The position numbers were made by a program, and so were the translations under genes. Below are positions 42,747 through 52,598 of a DNA stretch of 64,000 nt, one piece after another. The DNA lies in assembly GCA_963801035.1 (NCBI GenBank), contig CAWDDF010000005.1:221148-285147 (forward strand), read 5' to 3'. The stretch comes from JACCZX01 sp963801035. Its GTDB lineage: Bacteria; Pseudomonadota; Gammaproteobacteria; Burkholderiales; Burkholderiaceae_F. Positions within the stretch are counted from its first letter, which is position 1; every line of letters starts with the position of its first letter. The notes beneath the pieces are model-generated. The model was not told the DNA's origin. It worked only from the letters and a program-made list of their open reading frames with translations, and ran no database searches.

Positions 42747-44304
42747 ATGGACGAGATACTTCGGCAGTTCTTGATAATCGGCGGCGCGATGTGGCGTCGC
42801 CGTTGGATCGGACTGGCAGCCGCCTGGCTTGTTGCCATCGTCGGTGCCGTCATTGTGTGGCGCACACCTGATCGCTTTGAAGCCAGTGCGCGTGTGTACG
42901 TCGACACGCAAACGGTTTTGAAACCTTTGATGGCCGGACTCGCCGTGCAGCCCAACATTGACGAACAAATTGGCATGCTTGCCCGCACGATCATCGCTCG
43001 ACCGAACATCGAAAAGATCATGCACAGCGCCAACCTTGACGTGTCCGGAACCACGCAAGTCGAGCGTGACCGGATGGTCGATGAGCTGACCAAGCGGCTT
43101 CGGTTCACTAGCAGTGGGCGCGAAAACATTTACACCATCTCTTATCAGGACACTAATCCGGATCGCTCCAGGCGTGTAGTGCAGGACCTGCTGTCGCTAT
43201 TTGTCGAGTCAGGTTTAGGCAACAAGCGGCGCGACAGCGAATCTGCGCGCCGCTTCATCGACGAGCAGATCAAGACTTACGAACAGAAGCTCGCAGAGTC
43301 AGAGAACCGGCTGAAGGATTTCAAGCTGAAGAATCTTGGAGTTACCAGCGGTACCGGAGCCGATTACTTCGCGCGCATGACCGCAACTGACGACCGAGGC
43401 GGCTAAGGTGCGACAGGAGCTGCGGTCAGCAGAAGAAGTTCGCGACGCCTACAAACGCGAATTGGCCGGCGAGGATCCGGTGATGCTGCCGGATGTCAAC
43501 GTCAATGCGGCATCGAGCGCGACCCCATCGGAGTACAACTCCCGCATCGATGCACTGCGCAAACAACTGGACGAATTACTGCGCCGTTACACCGACCAGC
43601 ATCCTGACGTGGCCTCCACGCGCAGATTGATTGGGCAACTGGAGGAAGAGAGAAAGCAAGAGATCGAAGCGCGCAAGCAGACGGCCACGCAGTCGCCTTC
43701 GCGTCTTTCGACGTCGACCAATCCTGTGTTTCAGCGTATCAAGATTGCTCTTGCGGAGGCCGAGGCCAACGTTGCTTCATTGCGCTCGCGGGTGTCCGAA
43801 ACCGAGGGACGTCTCGCCCAGCTGCGCGCCGCGGCAGGCAAGGTGCCCCAAATTGAAGCCGAGCTTGCTCAATTGAATCGAGATTACGAAGTGCTGCAAA
43901 AAAATTACCAACAGCTCGTAAGTCGTCGCGAATCGGCCTCGCTCGGAGAGGATGTCAACTCTGCCGGTCTTGCCGAGTTCCGCATCATCGATCCGCCACG
44001 GGTTGCGCCGAACCCGGTGTTTCCCAATCGATTGGCGCTGATTTTGGTAGTGCTGATAGCCGCGGTTGGTGCGGGCTTGGCTGCGAGCTTCGCAGTTGCG
44101 CGCGCAAGGCCGACTTTTCATGCGGTGGCAGCGCTACGCGAATTCACCCAAAGGCCAGTTCTGGGGAGCGTGTCGATGTTGCTGACAGATGCCGATGTTC
44201 GGCGCCGGCGCTTTGCCAATGTTGCTTTTGGCAGCGGACTTGCCGGCCTTCTCGTAGCCTGCGGTTTATGGGTCACGGTTGTATCCATGAGCACACGCGT
44301 CTAG
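42747..44304 (+). pseudogene. XrtA-associated chain-length determinant (Wzz/EpsF-like), frameshifted
   Basis: A polysaccharide co-polymerase, 518 residues once repaired. First part: MDEILRQFLIIGGAMWRRRWIGLAAAWLVAIVGAVIVW (membrane span) and a Wzz domain (FEASARVYVDTQTVLKPLMAGLAVQP). It is broken after YFARMT near 43383 by one extra base. The second part (QLTTEAAKVRQELRSAEE ...) carries coiled coils, YEVLQKNYQQLVSRRESASLGED, a proline-rich PPRVAPNPVFPNRL segment and a second membrane span near 44040. Inner-membrane protein controlling chain length, partnered by the separate tyrosine kinase encoded next. Confidence 0.85.
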
Positions 44305-44314
44305 GAGCTGTGAT

Positions 44315-45250
44315 TTGAACACCATCGAACAAGCTGCGAGCCGACTGGCGCAATTACGAAGTGCGGGAGTCGATGCGGCGCAGGATGCGGCTCCCGAGTC
44401 CGCGACTTCGGACAGTGCAGTCGACGTTGCGCCGGCTGTACCGCGCCCGGAGGGCCGCCGCGGCGGCCTTGCCGGCATTGTTTCCAGAGATGCTACCCAA
44501 GTAGGCGAGTCCAATAAGTCATTTCCATCGCCGCAGGTGACGATCGATCTAGAGCGTTTGTCCGCGATCGGTTATGTCTCACCGCACGCGCCGTCGTCGC
44601 GCAGGGCGGAAGAATTCCGCATGATCAAGCGCCCGTTGGCGAATAACGTGCGTGGAAGTTCGGCAGCGCCAATCCTCAATGCCAATCGCATCATGGTGAC
44701 CAGTTCATTGCCGCGCGAAGGAAAAACCTTTGTATCGATCAACCTTGCGCTTTCGGTCGCTCTCGAACGCGACACGACCGTGCTGTTGATTGATGCCGAC
44801 GCTACGCGACCGATGGTGCTCGAGCGACTTGCTCTGCCACCAGCAAAGGGTTTGCTCGATGTATTAAGTGACCCAAGCCTCGATGTTCAAACATTTGTCC
44901 TGCGGACCAATATCGAGCGGCTTTCAATTTTGCCTGCCGGCACATTAAATGAACAGGCAACCGAGATGCTCGCAAGCAAGCGTATGAGTTCGCTGATAGA
45001 CAAGCTTGTGGCTCGCGACCCAAATCGAATCCTGGTGTTTGACGCGCCGCCGCTGCTGGGTTCTACAGAATCGCGCGTGCTGGCCGCTCATATGGGCCAG
45101 GTCGTATTAGTCATCGAAGCGGACCGTACACCTCAGGGACACGTGAGCGACGCACTGGTCACACTTGAAAACTGTCCCGTGGTTATGACATTGCTGAACA
45201 AGTCATCAACTTCAGAGGCTGGTTCGTATTACGGCTCGCGCACACACTGA
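44315..45250 (+). CDS. XrtA-associated tyrosine autokinase (BY-kinase)
   Basis: A 311-residue bacterial tyrosine kinase. Ala/Pro-rich N-terminus, then RAEEFRMIKRPL (activator-binding helix), Walker A variant SSLPREGKTFVSINLALS, Walker A' LLIDADATRP and Walker B ILVFDAPPLL. The C-terminal GSYYGSRTH supplies the tyrosines expected to be autophosphorylated. It is cytoplasmic and works with the chain-length protein. Start is TTG at 44315 after TAGGAG. Confidence 0.9.
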   Translation: MNTIEQAASRLAQLRSAGVDAAQDAAPESATSDSAVDVAPAVPRPEGRRGGLAGIVSRDATQVGESNKSFPSPQVTIDLERLSAIGYVSPHAPSSRRAEEFRMIKRPLANNVRGSSAAPILNANRIMVTSSLPREGKTFVSINLALSVALERDTTVLLIDADATRPMVLERLALPPAKGLLDVLSDPSLDVQTFVLRTNIERLSILPAGTLNEQATEMLASKRMSSLIDKLVARDPNRILVFDAPPLLGSTESRVLAAHMGQVVLVIEADRTPQGHVSDALVTLENCPVVMTLLNKSSTSEAGSYYGSRTH

Positions 45251-45287
45251 GACCGACGTGCGTGCGCGCCACACAGTACTCAGGCGG

Positions 45288-46800
45288 TTGAGGAGGTCAC
45301 CGAGCGCTTTGTTACGCCTGCCTGGCACTCGGATGCACAAGCTCTGCATTTGCTCAGAGATGGGAAATAGACCCGAGTATTCGGGCACAGGCCACGCTTA
45401 CCAATAATGCAAACTACGATCAAAGTGCGCAGCGCGAAGGCGACCTTGTGTTCAACGTTCTGCCGGCCGTGGGGTTCCGGCGCGAAGGCCCACGTTTACG
45501 CGTGGCAGGTTCCGCATCGCTGAATATGATTGGCTATGCGGACGGTACGCAAACCAGCCGAATGCTGCCGTACGCAAATGTTCTCGCTAACCTCGAGGCG
45601 ATCGATCAGCTGTTCTATATCGATGCAGCGCTGCAGGCCAATCAATCAGTAATAAACCCCTTCTTGCCGCGCTCCGATGAGGCGTCGACGTTCAACAAAT
45701 ACACGTACGTGCAGGGCAGTGTCGCGCCCTATCTGCAAGGCAATTTCGCGACTAACTGGCGGTATCTGGTGCGCAGCGTCAACTCGTACACCTATACGAC
45801 CCAGGGCGACGCTGACTTTGACAACGCCTACCATGGCCGGCATACGGCGGAAGTAGCTCGTATCGCGACGCCGCTCGGCGGGTTGTTGCGGGTTCAACGC
45901 GATGTGACCCGATTTGACGATCTACGCAATGTCCCTCAGGAACTCGACGTGGCTCTGGCGACGATCAATTACGCGTTTACGCCGCAATTTACCGCGGGCT
46001 TGCGCGGCGGTTATGAACGCACGAACTACACGCGGACCGAGGAGTCTGGTCCGATCTATGGGGCTGAACTGGAGTGGAGGCCAAGTCCCCAGACGCGCTT
46101 AGGCGGGTTTTGGGAGCACCGATTCTTCGGTCCGAGTTACCGGTTTGGCGCTTCCAGTCGGCTGCGGCGCTTCGCAGCTAACCTTTCCGCTGCACGCTAC
46201 GTTACTACCTATCCACAACAGATATTGGAGCTGCCGGCGACCGGAGATGTTTCGGGCTTGCTGGACGCGATGCTGACCGCGCGTTTTCCTGACCCGGTGG
46301 AACGCGCACAACAGGTGCAGGATCTGATTGAACGACAGGGGCTTCCATCGTCACTTCCGTCGGGGGTCAATATCTTTTCGCGAAATGCGAATGTATTGGA
46401 ATCAGCATCGGGCACCTTTGCCTTAATCGGTATGCGCAACACCCTAGCGCTGAATCTTTACTACCTAAAGACCAAAACGTTGCCCGATGCGGCGATTCCG
46501 TCCGCCTTCATCAACTTGACCGATAACGTTCAGAGAGGCGCCACGGTTTCGTTAAGTCATCGGCTCACCCCGGTGACGTCGCTTAACGCAACTGCCACCC
46601 GGTGGGAAACGCGCGGAATAGACCAGACTGCTGCACTTGCCACTGATGAGAACGTGTTCAGAGTTCAGGCCACTCGCCAACTGACGCCGCGCAGTAGCGC
46701 TTTTGTGGGCGCCCGGTATCGACAACAGGATTCAACGTCTCGCGGTATCGGTGACAGCACCGAAGCGGCAATTTTTGTTGGACTGTTTCACCAACTGTAG
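45288..46800 (+). CDS. XrtA-associated outer-membrane beta-barrel protein (TIGR03016-like), frameshift in signal peptide
   Basis: A large beta-barrel protein, 503 residues once repaired. The mature part (RWEIDPSIRAQATLTNNANYDQ ... VGLFHQL) is rich in alternating aromatic strands and ends with a typical barrel terminus. No ATG fits. TTG at 45288 reads MRRSPSALLRL, and one extra base near 45331 leads to LALGCTSSAFAQ, together a standard signal peptide with AxA cleavage. It may be the exopolysaccharide outer-membrane porin or secretin partner. The intact frame alone starts at 45448 (GTG) but would lack the export signal. Confidence 0.75.
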
Positions 46801-46807
46801 CCCGCCC

Positions 46808-47884
46808 ATGTACGAAGACTTTTACAAACTAACCGGCAAGCCGTTTCAGTTGAGCCCGGACCCGGCGTTTTACTTCGGTAGCAAGGGGCACAAGAGCGCG
46901 TTGTCGTATTTGAAGTACGGGGTGTACCAGGGTGAAGGCTTCCTCGTCATTACCGGTGATATTGGAACGGGGAAGACCACTCTAGTGCGCGCCTTGCTCA
47001 ATGAACTCGACACCCGCGAGGTTGTTGCGGCACAAATCGTCAGCACGCAACTCGATGCGGATGATCTGCTGCGTTCGGTGGCAACGGCCTTCGGAATTAA
47101 GGCGCGGTTGGATGGCAAGGCGGAACTGATAGCGACAATTGAAGCGTTTCTGCTAATGACGTTTCAAGAGGGCAAGCGCGCGCTGCTGATTGTTGACGAG
47201 GCGCAGAACCTGGGCGCACGTTCGCTCGAAGAGTTGCGCATGCTGTCCAATTTCCAATGCGGCGATCACGCTTTGCTGCAGAGCTTTCTGATCGGTCAGC
47301 CCGAACTGCGAATGTTGATGCGCTCGCCTTTGATGGAGCAGTTTCGCCAGCGCGTGATCGCCTCGTACCACTTGGGCCCACTTGATCAGGCCGATACGCG
47401 CGCTTACGTTGAGCACCGCCTGCGATTTGTCGGCTGGAGTAGTGATCCGGAGTTCGATGCCGAGGCTTTCATCGAAATCCACCGTGGTACCGGGGGCGTA
47501 CCACGCCGCATCAACTCGCTGTGCAATCGAGTGTTGCTCGCGGCCTATCTGAATGAGAAGCACGTTATCAGCCGCGCGGATATTGCCGCCGCCATCAAGG
47601 AGATCGCCGGCGAAATGGGGGCCGACCTTGCTGTTTCGCCGCTGCTCGGCGCGCGTGAAGCTGCAGCCGCCCAGTCAAAGCGTGATTCGGTCACGCCCAA
47701 GCGTGAATCTGCGGCGAATGGCCGGGTCGGTGCGCGCCCCCTCGCGGCAATCACCGAACGAATCGAACAGCTTGAACACAATGTCGACGGGCTTCTTAGT
47801 GTGGTGCGAGGAATCGTCGAGCCCGAGCGGGCGTTGCCGGACGAAGAGACTCGAGGACCTGCTCGATCGTCCAAGGGTAGGTGA
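46808..47884 (+). CDS. XrtA-associated secretion ATPase (TIGR03015-like)
   Basis: A 358-residue AAA-type ATPase of the ExeA group. The N-terminus MYEDFYKLTGKPFQLSPDPAFYF is diagnostic. Walker A is ITGDIGTGKTTLVRALL, Walker B ALLIVDEAQNL, and the C-terminal lid contains GTGGVPRRINSLCNRVLLAAY, followed by a Lys/Arg-rich tail. The ATG at 46808 is chosen over upstream in-frame codons that overlap the barrel gene. Its stop overlaps the wecB start (TGATG). Confidence 0.92.
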   Translation: MYEDFYKLTGKPFQLSPDPAFYFGSKGHKSALSYLKYGVYQGEGFLVITGDIGTGKTTLVRALLNELDTREVVAAQIVSTQLDADDLLRSVATAFGIKARLDGKAELIATIEAFLLMTFQEGKRALLIVDEAQNLGARSLEELRMLSNFQCGDHALLQSFLIGQPELRMLMRSPLMEQFRQRVIASYHLGPLDQADTRAYVEHRLRFVGWSSDPEFDAEAFIEIHRGTGGVPRRINSLCNRVLLAAYLNEKHVISRADIAAAIKEIAGEMGADLAVSPLLGAREAAAAQSKRDSVTPKRESAANGRVGARPLAAITERIEQLEHNVDGLLSVVRGIVEPERALPDEETRGPARSSKGR

Positions 47885-49038
47885 TGGCGGGCGCCGGTCC
47901 GGTGATATGCGTTGTTGGCGCACGACCGAACTACATGAAAATGGCGCCGCTGCTAAAGGCTATTAAAGCCCAGCCGGGGATGCCGTCCGCAGTGCTGGTT
48001 CACACCGGCCAGCACTACGACTTCGACCTGAACGATCGGCTGTTCGTCGATCTTGAGCTGCCGTCGCCGGACGTAAATCTCGAGGTTGGATCGGGCACCC
48101 ACGCGGCGCAGACCGCCGAAGTGATGAAGCGTTTCGAGCCGGTGATCGACCAGTACCGGCCGTCGTGCGTCGTCGTGGTGGGTGATGTCAACTCCACGCT
48201 TGCCTGCAGTCTCGTTGCGTCCAAGAAGAGTGTTCCCATCGTCCACGTTGAGGCGGGTTTGCGAAGCTTCGACCGGTCGATGCCCGAAGAGATCAATCGC
48301 GTGCTGACCGATCAGTTGTCCAGCTGGCTTTACACGACCGAACGCAGTGCAAGGGCGAACCTGACGCGAGAAGGGATCAGCGAGGAGCGCGTGCACTTCG
48401 TCGGGAATCTGATGATCGATTCGCTGCTCTTCGCGCTTCCGAAGGCAGTTTCGGCGGCGGAGCTGTTCCGTCGCAACGGGCTCGATCCCGAGTGGGCGAG
48501 CGCACCGCCAGGATATGCGGCGGTTACGCTCCATCGTCCAGCTAACGTCGATGATGAGCAGACGCTATCGAACATCGTTGCGACGCTCGCAGAAGTGGCG
48601 CAACGCATGCCGGTGATCTGGCCCGTCCATCCGCGCACCCGGGCGAGTATCGAAAAATTCGGCCTTGACGGTTCCTTGCAGCGCCAACGAATCGCGTGTT
48701 TGCCCGCGCAGGGTTACCTGGAAATGGTCGGACTGATGCGCAGCGCCGCGGTCGTGTTGACCGACTCGGGCGGAGTCCAGGAAGAAACGACTGCGCTCGG
48801 CGTGCCTTGCCTGACAATGCGCTCGAACACCGAGCGGCCGATCACGGTGGAGGAAGGGACTAATACGCTCGTTGGCACCTGTCGCAGCCGCATCTTGCAG
48901 GTCGTCGACGATGTCATTCGCGATGGCGGCAAGCGCGGGCGCGTTCCCGAATGCTGGGATGGCAAGACGGCGCCTCGCATCGCGCAGCACATGGCGCATT
49001 GGCTTTCGCGTCCCGGAAGCGCGAGCGCGCAGCAATGA
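47884..49038 (+). CDS. wecB: UDP-N-acetylglucosamine 2-epimerase (non-hydrolysing)
   Basis: A 384-residue epimerase that makes UDP-ManNAc. GARPNYMKMAPLLKAI, HTGQHYDFDLNDRLF, VGDVNSTLACSLVASKK, HVEAGLRSFDRSMPEEINRVLTD and TDSGGVQEETTALGVPCLTMRSNTERP are all standard WecB motifs, including the catalytic acidic residues. With the nucleotide-sugar dehydrogenase upstream it suggests a ManNAc or ManNAc uronic acid residue in the polymer. An in-frame GTG at 47881 is an alternative start. Confidence 0.94.
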   Translation: MAGAGPVICVVGARPNYMKMAPLLKAIKAQPGMPSAVLVHTGQHYDFDLNDRLFVDLELPSPDVNLEVGSGTHAAQTAEVMKRFEPVIDQYRPSCVVVVGDVNSTLACSLVASKKSVPIVHVEAGLRSFDRSMPEEINRVLTDQLSSWLYTTERSARANLTREGISEERVHFVGNLMIDSLLFALPKAVSAAELFRRNGLDPEWASAPPGYAAVTLHRPANVDDEQTLSNIVATLAEVAQRMPVIWPVHPRTRASIEKFGLDGSLQRQRIACLPAQGYLEMVGLMRSAAVVLTDSGGVQEETTALGVPCLTMRSNTERPITVEEGTNTLVGTCRSRILQVVDDVIRDGGKRGRVPECWDGKTAPRIAQHMAHWLSRPGSASAQQ

Positions 49039-49904
49039 TTCCTCTGATGCCTTCTGCTGCGCAGTCCGGCGCCATCACGAACGCGCTGACGATTGACGTC
49101 GAAGACTACTTTCAGGTCTCTGCGTTCGCGCCTTACATAGAGCGCAGCGACTGGGAGCGAACGCCCTGCCGCATCGAACGCAACATCGATCGCATTCTCG
49201 AACTGCTGGATCAGCATCAGGCGAAAGCGACCTTCTTCACGCTGGGATGGCTGGCGCAGCGATATCCGCGCGTCGTGCGTGACATCAGTGCCCACGGCCA
49301 CGAGGTGGCAAGCCATGGGCAGGCGCATCTGCGCGCCTCCGACCAGTCGCCTGCCGAGTTCGATAGCGATATCCGGGACGCCAAGCACGTGCTCGAAGAC
49401 ACGACCGGGGCCGCAGTGCGCGGATATCGCGCGCCTAGTTTTTCGATCGGACACCGGAATCTGTGGGCGTTCGATCGCATCGTCGAAGCAGGGTATTGCT
49501 ACAGCTCGAGCGTCTACCCGGTGAAGCACGACCACTATGGCTGGCCCGCTGCACCGCGCTTTGCGTTCAAGGTCAGGCCGGGCCTTCTCGAGATACCGGT
49601 CACCACCACACGCGTGCTCGGTCGCAATCTTCCGGCGGGTGGCGGTGGATATTTCCGGCTCGCGCCCTATGCGCTGTCGCGCTGGGCGATCGATCGCGTC
49701 AACCGCGTGGATCGTCGTCCGGCGATCTTCTACTTTCACCCATGGGAAATCGATCCGCAGCAACCTCGAGTCAAAGGCGCGGGGCTGAAAGCTCGCTTTC
49801 GACACTACCTCAATCTGAGTCGTACCGAGCTGAGATTGCGTCAACTGCTGAGCGACTTCCGCTGGGACCGGATGGATCGCGTTTTCGATCTTGATGCAGC
49901 GTGA
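49035..49904 (+). CDS. XrtA-associated polysaccharide deacetylase (TIGR03006-like)
   Basis: A 289-residue CE4 deacetylase. ALTIDVEDYFQVSAFAPYI carries the metal-binding Asp pair, ATFFTLGWLAQRYP and GHEVASHGQAH give the His ligands, and GYRAPSFSIG is the following motif. No signal peptide, as usual in this subfamily, so it may act on lipid-linked precursors at the inner face. ATG overlaps the wecB stop (ATGA). The stop lies in the first copy of a 17-bp tandem duplication. Confidence 0.9.
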   Translation: MIPLMPSAAQSGAITNALTIDVEDYFQVSAFAPYIERSDWERTPCRIERNIDRILELLDQHQAKATFFTLGWLAQRYPRVVRDISAHGHEVASHGQAHLRASDQSPAEFDSDIRDAKHVLEDTTGAAVRGYRAPSFSIGHRNLWAFDRIVEAGYCYSSSVYPVKHDHYGWPAAPRFAFKVRPGLLEIPVTTTRVLGRNLPAGGGGYFRLAPYALSRWAIDRVNRVDRRPAIFYFHPWEIDPQQPRVKGAGLKARFRHYLNLSRTELRLRQLLSDFRWDRMDRVFDLDAA

Positions 49905-49922
49905 ACGAGGATGCAGCGTGAA
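49893..49922. repeat. 17-bp tandem duplication at gene junction
   Basis: GATGCAGCGTGAA occurs at 49893-49905 and again at 49910-49922 (period 17). The first copy contains the deacetylase stop, the second the GTG start of the FemAB gene. Either copy alone would give an overlapping GTGA junction like others in this locus. Confidence 0.7.
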
Positions 49923-50981
49923 AGACAGCGACCTTCGGATTGCAGCGGACGGGACGCTCCAGGTACGGGCGTTCGCGGACGACGACCGTGCACGATGGGC
50001 AGACTTCGTGCGACGTGTCCCGACGCGACGTTCTTTCATCGGATCGAATGGCGCGACATCATCGAACGCGTCTTCGGGCACCGAACGCACTATCTGCTTG
50101 CGGAACAAGGCGGCCAGATAACCGGTGTCCTGCCGTTGGCGGAGGTCAAGAGCCTTCTGTTCGGGCATTCGCTGGTGTCGTTGCCGTTCGCGGTGTATGG
50201 CGGGGCCGCCGTGAACGATGAGCACACGCGCAGCGTGCTGCATACAGCGGCGGCCGAATTGGCGCGCAATCTTGGAGTCGATCATCTTGAGCTGCGTAAT
50301 CGCGCGCCCTATGAGCGAGGGTGGCCACAGCAGAATCTATTCGTCACTTTTCGAAAGCCGATCGAGCCGAGCGTCGAAGCCAACATGCAGGCGATTCCGC
50401 GTAAGCAGCGCGCTATGGTGCGTAAGGGGATGCAGCGCGGCCTCAGAAGCGAGATCGACGCTAACGTCGACCGTTTCTTCGACTTGTATGCCGATAACGC
50501 GCATCGCCACGGAACCCCGCCATTTCCAAAGAAATATTTCGTCGCCCTGCAGCAGGCGTTCGGAGATGCCTGTCAGATCTTGACGGTGGTGAGCGCTGAA
50601 GGTCGGCCGGTGTCCGGCGTTCTGTCGTTTTATTTTCGCGACGAAGTGCTGCCGTACTACGCGGGCGATGTGACCGAGGCGCGCGATCTTGCGGCCAACG
50701 ACTTCAAGTACTGGGAGCTGATGCGCCGTGCGTGCGAACGCGGCTGCCGCGTCTACGACTATGGGCGGTCCAAACGCGACACCGGTTCGTTTGACTTCAA
50801 GATTCACTGGGGCTTCGAACCGCAACCGCTGCATTACGAGTACAAGCTCTTCAAGCGCGATCAGGTCCCGCAGAACAACCCATCCAATCCGAAGTACCAG
50901 GCCATGATTCGCCTTTGGCGCCGCTTGCCGCGGCCGATCGTGAATGCGCTCGGGCCGTCGATCGTGCGCAACCTGGGATAG
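49918..50981 (+). CDS. XrtA-associated FemAB-family protein (TIGR03019-like), frameshift near N-terminus
   Basis: A GNAT-fold FemAB protein, 354 residues once repaired. GTG at 49918 begins MKDSDLRIAADGTLQVRAFADDDRARWADFVRR. One missing base near 50017 leads to CPDATFFHRIEWRDIIERVFGHRTHYL and the rest of the protein (LAEVKSLLFGHSLVSLPF, IPRKQRAMVRKGMQRGL, SGVLSFYFRDEVLPYYAGD, YDYGRSKRDTGSFDFKIHWGFEP). FemAB relatives transfer aminoacyl groups to amino sugars, so it may decorate the polymer. The long frame starting at 49911 has an unrelated N-terminus. Confidence 0.87.
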
Positions 50982-51044
50982 TGCGTGCGATGACACCGAC
51001 GCAAAGACTTCTGCGGGCCGGGCGCATTGCCCGGTGGTTCAGCA

Positions 51045-52598
51045 ATGGCTTCTGAAGCGCAGCGGCAGATGGACACCGCACGAGCCGCACTGGCCCAGCC
51101 CCGCGTGCGGATCACGCTGCTGTTCACGCTGATCATTGCGTTGACCCTGATTACGCTCTGGCCGACGACCCGATCGATGATCGAGATCTGGCGGCAATCG
51201 TCCGCCTATGGCCATTGCTATCTCGTGATCCCCGTGGCGATCTGGATGGCGTGGCGAGAGGCGGCGCTCGCTTCTTCGCCGTTGAAACCGTTTTGGCCCG
51301 GGCTGATTCTGGTGGCGGCGATCGGCTTCGCATGGCTGCTCGCCGAGCTCGCAAGCGTTGCGGTTGTCACCCAGTTTGCAGCGATCGGAATGGTTATCGC
51401 GACAGTGATCGCGGTGTTCGGCTGGACCTGGGCGCGCCGGTTGGCCTTCCCTCTGGGGTTTCTGTTTTTTGCCGTGCCTTTCGGAGAGGGACTGCTGCCG
51501 CTCTTGATGGAGTGGACAGCAGACGTCACGGTCGGGGCACTGCGTGTGACCGGGATTCCGGTTTATCGCGAAGGCAACTACTTCATTCTTCCCAGTGGCG
51601 CCTGGTCGGTGGTGGAAGCGTGCTCCGGAGTGCGCTATCTGATTGCCGCATTCATGATCGGCTGCATCTTTGCATGGCTGCACTACCGCGCTTCGAGCAA
51701 ACGAATTCTGTTCGTCTGCCTGGCTCTAGCGGTAGCGCTGGTTAGCAACTGGCTGCGTGCATATTCCATCGTCTTGCTGGGACACCTGTCAAACAACCGG
51801 CTGGGTACCGGTGTCGATCACAACATGGTGGGCTGGGTGATCTTCGGTGCCGCCATGTTCGGCATGTTCGCCATTGGGTTGCGCTGGGCGGATGCGCAGC
51901 ACGCTTCCGACCCAGTCCCAGTACAGCGTGGTTTTGCACGCACCGGTATGACGCACGCCGTGTTCTTAGTGCTCGCGGCAAGTTTGTTGACGGTTGCCGC
52001 GTGGCCCGTAGCGGCCAGATGGGTCGAGTCGCGAGTGGACACGCGACCGGTACGGGTCGAAGCGATCGGTGCACGCGAAGGCTGGCAGGTCAGTGCGGTT
52101 GAACCGAGTGAGTGGAAGCCGGAGCTTGTCTCGCCGGCCGCCGTCGATGCGCAAGCCTTTGCAATGAACGGAACCACGGTCGGTGTTTATCTCGGGGTGT
52201 ACCGCGGCCAGAAGCAGGGCGCGGAGCTTGTCAACACACTGAACCAGATCGTCAAAACTGACAGCAAACAGTGGCGTCTGATCGGCAGTGGTACGGCCAA
52301 CGTGCGATTAAACGGGGAACCGACGCTCGTAAAGACGGCGGTAGTGCGAGGGACGAGCGAGCAGCTTCTTATCTGGCAGTGGTATTGGCTCGGAGGTCAC
52401 TCAACCAGCAGCGACGTGCGCGCGAAGATCCAGCTCGCTTGGCAGCGGCTGACCGGTGCATCGGATACCGCCAGCTGGGTTGCCATTTACACGCCCGTTG
52501 GCGACGACATCAGTGCCGGTGCACGCAAGTTGAATGCATTTGTCGAAGCGATGTCTGGGTCAATCGATGATGCGCTCGAGGCCACGGCGAGACGATGA
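51045..52598 (+). CDS. xrtA: Exosortase A with fused EpsI domain
   Basis: A 517-residue integral membrane transpeptidase that recognises PEP-CTERM tails and is thought to cleave and anchor them. About eight membrane spans fill residues 25-310. The catalytic Cys193 is in VEACSGVRYLIAAF, Arg238 in SNWLRAY, and candidate His residues are 247 (GHLSNN) and 259 (VDHNMVGW). The C-terminal periplasmic EpsI domain (about 330-510) contains VSPAAVDAQAFAMNG and LIWQWYWLGG. ATG at 51045 is preferred. Its stop overlaps the next glycosyltransferase start. No PEP-CTERM substrate is encoded in the window. Confidence 0.95.
   Translation: MASEAQRQMDTARAALAQPRVRITLLFTLIIALTLITLWPTTRSMIEIWRQSSAYGHCYLVIPVAIWMAWREAALASSPLKPFWPGLILVAAIGFAWLLAELASVAVVTQFAAIGMVIATVIAVFGWTWARRLAFPLGFLFFAVPFGEGLLPLLMEWTADVTVGALRVTGIPVYREGNYFILPSGAWSVVEACSGVRYLIAAFMIGCIFAWLHYRASSKRILFVCLALAVALVSNWLRAYSIVLLGHLSNNRLGTGVDHNMVGWVIFGAAMFGMFAIGLRWADAQHASDPVPVQRGFARTGMTHAVFLVLAASLLTVAAWPVAARWVESRVDTRPVRVEAIGAREGWQVSAVEPSEWKPELVSPAAVDAQAFAMNGTTVGVYLGVYRGQKQGAELVNTLNQIVKTDSKQWRLIGSGTANVRLNGEPTLVKTAVVRGTSEQLLIWQWYWLGGHSTSSDVRAKIQLAWQRLTGASDTASWVAIYTPVGDDISAGARKLNAFVEAMSGSIDDALEATARR

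Noticed and set aside
48714..50285. 523-codon minus-strand open frame
   Set aside because: It lies opposite wecB, the deacetylase and the FemAB gene, has no family resemblance, and is a by-product of GC-rich codon use.
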